The position numbers were made by a program, and so were the translations under genes. Positions 52,301 to 61,300 of a DNA stretch of 64,000 nucleotides are shown here, piece after piece (positions within the stretch are counted from its first letter, which is position 1; every line of letters starts with the position of its first letter). The stretch is from Sipunculus nudus (Eukaryota > Annelida > Sipuncula > Golfingiida > Sipunculidae). The notes below the pieces were generated by a model. It worked only from the letters and a program-made list of their open reading frames with translations. It was not told where the DNA came from and searched no databases. Location of the stretch: contig CM049309.1 of NCBI GenBank assembly GCA_026874595.1, positions 93,086,723-93,150,722 of the forward strand. Reading direction: 5' to 3'.

Positions 52301-55300
52301 AAGACAACTGTGACTTGACATTGACAGCCAAGGTCATGGCCACAGCACCAGGAATTTTTTTTTACACTGGGATTATAGGAACATGATATTATGTTGGTAG
52401 TTGGCAGTGTGTCAGAAATATAAGCTTTTAAAAAGTGTAGATGCTGACAGTAACACATAAAAACAATAAGCCCAAAAAGGGTGTGCCTTAATGATCTAAA
52501 AACAGTCCTGAGGAATCAAGCAGCAATCAGTGGTCAAGGAGGATTCCTTCTGGTATTACCTGATCATGCGATCTTGGATGACCAACTTGCCATCTCCTGG
52601 TTTGAATTTTGTCAGATCTATATCACCTGAAAAAGAAAGGAGTGTTTATATTAGCGTTACAGAAGCTCAGGAGCTGGTGAAGACTTCTTCATCTTTTCAT
52701 CAAGATGTGTTTCTGTTTTCAAAGGAGAGTACAGGTACTACTTTGTTTCAGATAATTATCACATATTTCTTTTTTTGGCTTCTGAGGCAAAGAACAGGTA
52801 AGCTTCCGTGCATGTAACAATAATGTTTCACAGAAGACAGGTGTAACGTACAGGAGTAGTGACACAGAGTACAAATAACAATAATGTATCACAGAAGACA
52901 GGTGTAAAGTACAGGAGTAGTGACACAGAGTACAAATAACAATAATGTATCACAGAAGACAGGTGTAAAGTACAGGAGTAGTGACACAGAGTACAAATAA
53001 CAATAATGTATCACAGAAGACAGGTGTAAAGTACAGGAGTAGTGACACAGAGTACAAATAACAATAATGTATCACAGAAGACAGGTGTAAAGTACAGGAG
53101 TAGTGACACAGAGTACAAATAACAATAATGTATCACAGAAGACAGGTGTAAAGTACAGGAGTAGTGACACAGAGTACAAATAACAATAATGTATCACAGA
53201 AGACAGGTGTAAAGTACAGGATTAGTGACACAGAGTACAAATAACAATAATGTATCACAGAAGACGGGTGTACAGTACAGGAGTAGTGACACAGAGTACA
53301 AATAACAATAATGTATCACAGAAGACAGGTGTAAAGTACAGGAGTAGTGACACAGAGTACAAATAACAATAATGTATCACAGAAGACGGGTGTACAGTAC
53401 AGGAGTAGTGACACAGAGTACAAATAACAATAATGTATCACAGAAGACGGGTGTACAGTACAGGAGTAACAGTACAGGAGTAGTGACATGGAGTACAAAG
53501 TTATACACTCAGCAAACATATTAAGTTTGATCAGTCTTACCAACTTTCTTTTCTTCTGAGCCCACCATGGTACGTTCATATTTGCCAACATTTAGATCCT
53601 CCAAAACCTTCATAAACTCTGTCACTCGAGCAGTGAATCTGGAGGTACAGTTGTGTTAACAAATGCAAAGGAAATTCAAAAGTTTACGTACATGAATCAC
53701 TGTTAAACATGTTCTTGTTTTTGTAATAAATTCCACACCAAAAACAGCCATGAGATTAATATGATTACAAAGTGAAAGGGCCTTCATGGCAACCTGTTCA
53801 TTGGAAAGCTGACCCAGACTGAACTGACAAAAGAGATTGTATGTCCACATGGGTCTGCATTCTTTAAATAACATATTTTTGTAAGAACAAATGATATCAA
53901 CTTTTATGCATGCATCCATTTTTGATACATTTACATATGCCATATAGTACAGCGAATATTCTCAATTAGAGAAAAATGTGATGAAAACAGTACAGGACAG
54001 TTTAAAGTAAAGGTGAAGTACTAATATTTTTTATTGGAGTTTTAGTACAAAGTACATGTGTGTAACACAATCCTGATCAACATCAAGTCAGATTAAACAC
54101 AAGGACTGATCTCAACAAGAAAAATCTGCCTTACAAATCTACTGACATGATAGTTTATGTTGACATGTGTGGGAGTTAATGTGGGAGTTAATTGTAATTA
54201 CCCAGCCAGTCTTGTCATTTCCCGCCCTGCCAAGACGACTCGACCGATCGCCTCCGCCAACTTAACTAGCATTCTTCCACTCTGGTAGTAGTCCTGGGTA
54301 AATATTTTGTAAAAATATAGATTTTCCACTAAGCATCAGGCTTCACAAGTGTAAACCAATTCCCTTTTTACTAGAGAATTTAAATCCATGTGAAAGATCA
54401 CTTTACCAAAAGAGGCTAAAGTGAAATAAATACAGATAAAAGAACTGAGTTAGGAGACCAAAATTACAGTAAGAAAAAGTATGAAATTATTATCACTTTA
54501 AAATGATCATGAACAAATTTAGCACTTTTCCACTAAAACTTATCTCTTGGTCCATGTTAACATTCTCACCTCCAGTCTCTCGCTGTGAGAACTGTTTAGA
54601 TGCCTGGTGTCAGCCAGGTTTAAGAAGGGCCGGCTCACCACAAAGTAGCCAACCACTGTGGCTATATCTGGAAACAAATAACATTAACTGTAATCTGTTT
54701 CAGTAAAACTAGAATGGCTTTGTTTAGCAAAAACAGATATGTCTCCCCCCCCCCCCCCCATGTGCCATACCAAAGTATGAGGGTTAAAGATAATGAGAAA
54801 TGATCCCAATTTAGTATTTGACAATATATATTAAAAACAGATGACCACCATTTGATTTTTGACTTTACAAGGAGGTGAGAGTCTCTTCTGCATAATTTTT
54901 TACATGAATGTCTGTCGAGCACCATACAGTTGTAAAACATAATTAAATTTCTCACTGAGCTAATAGATAATGAATTCAAGCAAAACATTTAGTTATAATT
55001 TATATTTTATTAACTAAATAAGGAGATTGGACCATGTTATCAGTTAACAATAGTTACTACCTCAGAATATAAAATATGTTCATTTCTGCAAATATCTTTC
55101 CACTGAACGTGGAGGAAGTAGATAATGGATACACGTCATGAACACTTTCAGTATGACCTAGAGTTGGGCAATGAACCAGTAACTCACCAAATACTGACAT
55201 TTTTATAATTTAATAATATTAATTTTTTTGTATATTATGAAACCAGTATCATGATTTTCTTTTTTGTCTCCCTCTAGTTCTTCTTGCAATTCAATGTTTC

Positions 55301-58300
55301 TTTCTGTATTTTATAGACAATTTCATGCTAAACTTGCTGACTCCTGGAAAAGTCAACCAGCCCACTTTTATAAAGACTCTATACCTGCAGTGGGATCAGT
55401 CTGAATTCAGTACAGAGACCAAGATTTGAGGATTTTTACGTCCGAAGCAAGGTAAGGTAGGTAAAGTCGGTTGGGCTTTTACAAGTAAGCCTACTGGCTC
55501 ATCAGGCCAGAGCTTGTCCTGCTTTCTGTAGCGTAAGAAGTTTGACTCCTCCAGGTCGGGAAGCTCGTTGATTGTAGGTTACCTTCCCAGTATTTACTGG
55601 TACCCAATCCTACTGCTGGGTGGACAGAGGCACATTTCCAGTTGGGATTTGCCCAAGGGTCTTGGCACAGTGGGGGTCTGACTTGGATTTGAACTGACAA
55701 CCTCTTGATCATGAACCCCGCACCTTAACCATTACACTGCCGTCCCAAGCAGGGCCTTCATTATAAATACCCAAATAGAACCCTAATACATGATACATAT
55801 CACCGTAAACCAGCGATGTGTTGTGACTGATATTGCCCAACACTAGTATGCTCTACAGCCTTTCCTTGTTTGGTCTCACATTTGGCTATTATGTTGTCAA
55901 CGAAGCCCATTTGGAAACGAAACAAGATGAAGTTCCTCAGATGGTCCACCTGAAGATAAATATAGAACAAAGTGATTCAATGCAGTACTGTTTGCACCAA
56001 TTTAAAAGTCTGTAGATATTATTAAAGATGAAGGACCACCTATGTAGTTATAGGGACACTGCACCTGAATCAAGTCATTTGATCTTATTCCACACAATGT
56101 ACGGTAACACTAAGTGTCTCTGAATCCGAACCCTTTTAAGGTGATTCCATGTCTGAATTCTTTGTTCATTAGAAAATAAATTCAGTCATTGTACCTTTAC
56201 TGAAACTATGAAAAAAGACAGATGTTTACCGTTTTCTTGAAGACTGTCAGCAGAGTTGACCTTTCTCTCTTATTTCCTTGGTAGAAGGCAATTTCCTCAC
56301 TGTCATAAAGTAAAGAGCATACTTAATAATAATGACAGGTTTAAATATCAATAAATGATAATAATCCTGAGTGTGTCATATATGCATGTGTGTGTGTGAT
56401 TCTCCATCTCATTTTGTTTAAATTTTTACTATTTTTTCAAAAAGACCAATAAAAAGTTTAATCTGCTGGAGGCTTAAAGTACCAATGCAATTAGTACCAA
56501 ATAATTAAATACAGTTAGTTTATCTGAAGATCAATTACCTGTTTGTGATAAGCCTGGAGTTGACGTATCTGAACTCGCCCTCATTTTTCTGTTCAATAAC
56601 TGTCATTCTTCCAACTGGTCTCCTTAACCTGTTGGACAAATGAGTTTAAAAACAGGATATTTTATGGAAACATTTCCAGTATTATTTATCACTGACAGTG
56701 ATATTTCTCCCTTAAATTCATGATTTATTTCTGTCATTCATGCCAAAGGAAACAAGACTGCAATTTTCAAATAACTAATTAATCAAGATTCAGGTTCAGA
56801 CTTTAATACATACAGAAGAGGCTTAGCATTGTGAATAAACTAAAATTTTATTCAGATTTAAACAAGGGACCCATTGGTCACGGCGCTCAGCTGTTATTTA
56901 TGATAAAAAATATGATTTGGGAAAGAGGCGCATGCTTGTTTTGTGTGGTAATAAATATAAGCTTTATTATGAGTTGTTGGTGTTTAGCTTATGTATGATT
57001 TTGATAGTATCTTTGGAGACAGGGAAGAGGATTGATTTCATTTATTTTATTAACAAATGGAGTGCTATTGTCACACAGATTTTGACTTTGCCATATAACT
57101 TATAAGCAGCACATATAATAAAAGAATTTAACTATTTATTAAAATTTAATAACAAATATTGTGCCAATATAATTTTTTTTTAAATAATAAGAAAATCATG
57201 ATTTTTTAAAATAAAATATAACTGAAATGATTATTGAAATAATATTATAGAATATATTCATGAATGCATTCATGAATACATTTTGAAAGTTTCTGCACTG
57301 GTATTCAAATACCTTCATTTTTATCTGAATTCCCATTCTTATGCAATAAAATTTTTTAATGCAGTACATATTCATATTCGTATTCAAATACATTTGCAAA
57401 GCATTCACACCATGTCTAGTATTTATTCAGTTTTAGCCAAACAAAGATGTTGAGAATCCAGAATATACAAAATTCACAAATTTAAATAATGATCATAAGT
57501 ACCTGGTTTTATGGATTTTATTTATATTAAAAAAACAATAAATGTAATATATTCACTTTGGACTACATTCACATCAATCTACACACTAGACACAGTTGGA
57601 ATCTAGATTAATATTATCAACTGCATCTTTGTCTATCATTAATTTTTCTTTATATGATCCCTAATGATTAGTAATGAATAATATGATTTATTTTTTTATC
57701 ATTAAAATTGAACTGAAAAATACCATAGGTGACTGCATGGTTTTATTTGGAATAACATTGACATTGACATTCTATCCATCCATACAAGATTCTTACATCA
57801 TCAGTAACTGCAATTCAATTTTCTGTTACTCATCAACTAACAAATTCCTTCTCTATTAATTTTTCTTTAATTTGTTATAAAAACCAATACAAAATTATTA
57901 ATTTATTGTTTATTGTTATGTTGTTTTTCAAAACAACTACTAGATGAGTTGGGTTGGACACCTGGATCAACTGTGGCTGAGCATTAGCTGCCGGGCTGCC
58001 CCAGTGTATGCTTCGCTCAAGCATGCATAATCTGATGAAAGGTCAACAAGGTCAACATACAGGTGACTGAAGAGGGGCTGGATTAAGCCTGGGTCTGACA
58101 TGGTCTCATAAAAACATTAATAAAAGCTACAATTTTTGGCCAATTTCTTTCAGCTTTCTAAACTACAAAGATGAAGTCCTTATGTGTGCATGATATGAAA
58201 ATTATATCAACAGTGCTCTCAGGAAACAAACGTGCCATGGTCAAATTGGGCAAAATTTAAGGTACTAATTTTATATTTATACTAATAACTTATAAAATTT

Positions 58301-61300
58301 GAAAAATTCAGAATTAATTTTGGGTATTCAATTGAATCTTGATTAAATTATGTTACATCCCTTACAAAAAATCTATAGCTTCAGCAATCCTCTTGATAAG
58401 GGAGTAAATATATTTCTTGATTTTTTAAAAAGTGCATTATGTTTGGGCCCAAAACTTAAAACAATTACGCAATACTGACATCATTTCTGGCATGTGCATA
58501 GCGAATGTATAGAAAAATATGTATATTATATATGATCAAAGTCAGATCAGTGGTTTTGATATTAGGCAGTCTTGCAGTGAAACAATGGGTTTTTAATGGA
58601 AAAATGAAGTTTTCCATTAATATTTCGAAGGAATTAAGTCCTAGTGATCAAATTCTTGGCATGGTATGGGATTTTGGAGACATCTAACTGTATGCTAAAT
58701 TTAAGGAACTTAGAGCTGAAGCTGGGGAGCTGAGCTCTAGCAAACCGCATAACACTAGCTTGATGTAAACTTAATGTGACATGGTGCTTGAAAACTTGAA
58801 TAAAATCTACAGTTTTTGATCAACTGGTTTCAAATATTTGGTGTTAACAGACAAAATGCTAACAAAAACATGCTGTGAAAATTAAATCCACAGTACTTAC
58901 AGGAAAAAAACGTGCCATGGTCAAACTTGGGCAAAATTTAAGGTACCAATTTTATATTTTTGCCAATATTTAAAAAAATTTAACAGATTTTGATCTAATT
59001 TTTGGTATAAATTAAATTTTGATTAATTAAAGTTGTATTACTGGAAAAAAGTCCCTACCTTTACACTTTTGGTCTTAAGTGATCAAATATCTTTCCTGAT
59101 TTTTTTACAAAGTCCATTATGTTTGGGCCCATAACTTTTTTAAATTAAATAATACTGACTTAATTTCTGGCATGTACATAGGAACTATATAGATGAATAT
59201 TTATTGTAAATATGAAGAAAACCAGATGAGTGGTTTTGATAATAGGCAGTCCTGAAGTGTGAAAATAGATTTCTAATAAAAAATTGAGGTTTTTCCTTAA
59301 CAAGGAAATAAGGAACGAAGTCCTATTGACCCAATTTTCTGCATGGTAGATGATTTTGAGGACATCTAACTGTATGGCGAATTTCAGATTCGTAGGTCCA
59401 ATGGTGTCGAAACGTGCCAGTCTTACGGACGGACATCCGGACAGACTGACGACGGACAATGGACCACGACTAGAGCTCAGATGACTTATAGTCAGCTGAG
59501 CTAAAAATTAAGGTGGCCAGGCAGGTTCAGTTCCTCAAAGACAGATGAAGAGACATCTGGAGGATCTTCCAGTTACTAAATTATGAGGGCTAGAGTATGT
59601 TTTTTTGTATAACTAAAGGAGAGAGTTATACCTATCTGAATACGAGTAAAACCTAAGTTTATGTAATGAAACTGCAGTTCAATATTGTAATCAAGCTCAT
59701 GAAATTTCCAGAATATCTACAACTGAATTCAAAACTAATTCAAGACATGCAGAAATTTATGGTTGATATGAAACCCTGGGTTGATACATTCCTTGAAGAC
59801 AAAAGATCTTTCCCTGTCTTTATGGAAAGATGAGCATTTCATATTATCAATAAATTTATTAACAAAACACAGACCAATGATATCAGGTTTTCCTTACTTG
59901 TACATGTGTCAATCATACCTTGTCAAGATCAGTCCCGAAAATAGTAAGTATAACAACATCCACGCAGGTCCCTGAATACCAATAGCTCCCGTCAGCCTTG
60001 TCACATATATACAGATGTCCAAGATCGGCTACAGATGGAAATTATGACACATTAGTACTCTACAGTTATACAGATACTGGAATTCATATGGAAAAAATAA
60101 TATGGGTACTGACATAGATTAAACACTTCTACAGATACTGAAATTTATATGGAAAAAATATTATTGGTACTGGCATAGATTATTAAATAGATTTTTTAAA
60201 CACTGATACTGATTTTGATATTTGCATTTTCAACAAACCAATAAGTTCTAGTCTAAGCACTAATACAAGTTTTGACAGTTACAGATATTAGTGACTGACT
60301 GATAAAAGTAATGTCAGTTTTTCCACTGGGACATGAATTTCAGTCTCCCTCATCTGGAGCATTCAAGCACTGTTTCCTTCCTAGGTTTTCCTTTTTTAGG
60401 TAACTGAAGATGCCATTTGAACATTCCAGCAAATACTAAAAATATTTTGAAAATACCCAACTACTGGCAGTTTTGACATTGGGATACTTATACCTGTTTT
60501 ATCACTACTACAGCTCCTTAAAGCTGAAAAACACCAACATACACCAAGTTGCTTTGGACAGACTGAAAGTTGTACTTAGAACACTGATGTAGAAACTGAA
60601 ATTTATATTTAAAACAAGATTGTTATGTTGAGAAAGATTTTGAAGGCAGATAAAATTAAAATATGGTTTAGGTACATTAATATTGACATGATCTGAGTAA
60701 ATATTGCTGACTGACCTTGCTGAGATTTGAGTAGAGTTCTCCCACACCTTCACAGAACTTGTCTACATCCTGAGTCAGCAGCTGATCAGCATTAGCAATC
60801 CTGTTGTCTAGGTTACTCATCTTGTAGTAGGTAAAACCCCTAAATATCAACATAATCTCTCAAACACTCATATACCAGTCAAATGTAATATTTCTGCTGC
60901 AATAGGTAACTATTCATAAATTTGATATATATATTCATTTTGAATATTTTAACTATCAGCTGAGGAGGTGTAATTGTAATTATTCTGAGAAGCTGCACAA
61001 TTTGAAACATCTTGAAAAGTTAACCTATGACAATGGTTTGTGCGTGTTTACTGACCCTTACATTTTGACACTACCAGTAATTCTTAATTTGTATTACATA
61101 AAGTCTGAGTGGGTTTCCTGCATCTTTATGAACGTTCAACAAGTATTATTCTGGATAATATAAAGACTGTATCCGTCATATAAATCATGTTAATATACAA
61201 AGTTATATATACTGTAACTGATTTTTTTATAAAGCAGATTTGGTCAAAATAACTTTACAAGATTATTTATCATATTCTGAAGATCCTGGTGGAAAATTTT

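Noticed and set aside
53656-53943. 95-residue minus-strand frame next to e11
   Set aside because: It lies in the e10-e11 intron, with no splice-compatible extension and no known similarity.
55491-55712. 73-residue minus-strand frame
   Set aside because: It coincides with the tRNA-derived SINE body.
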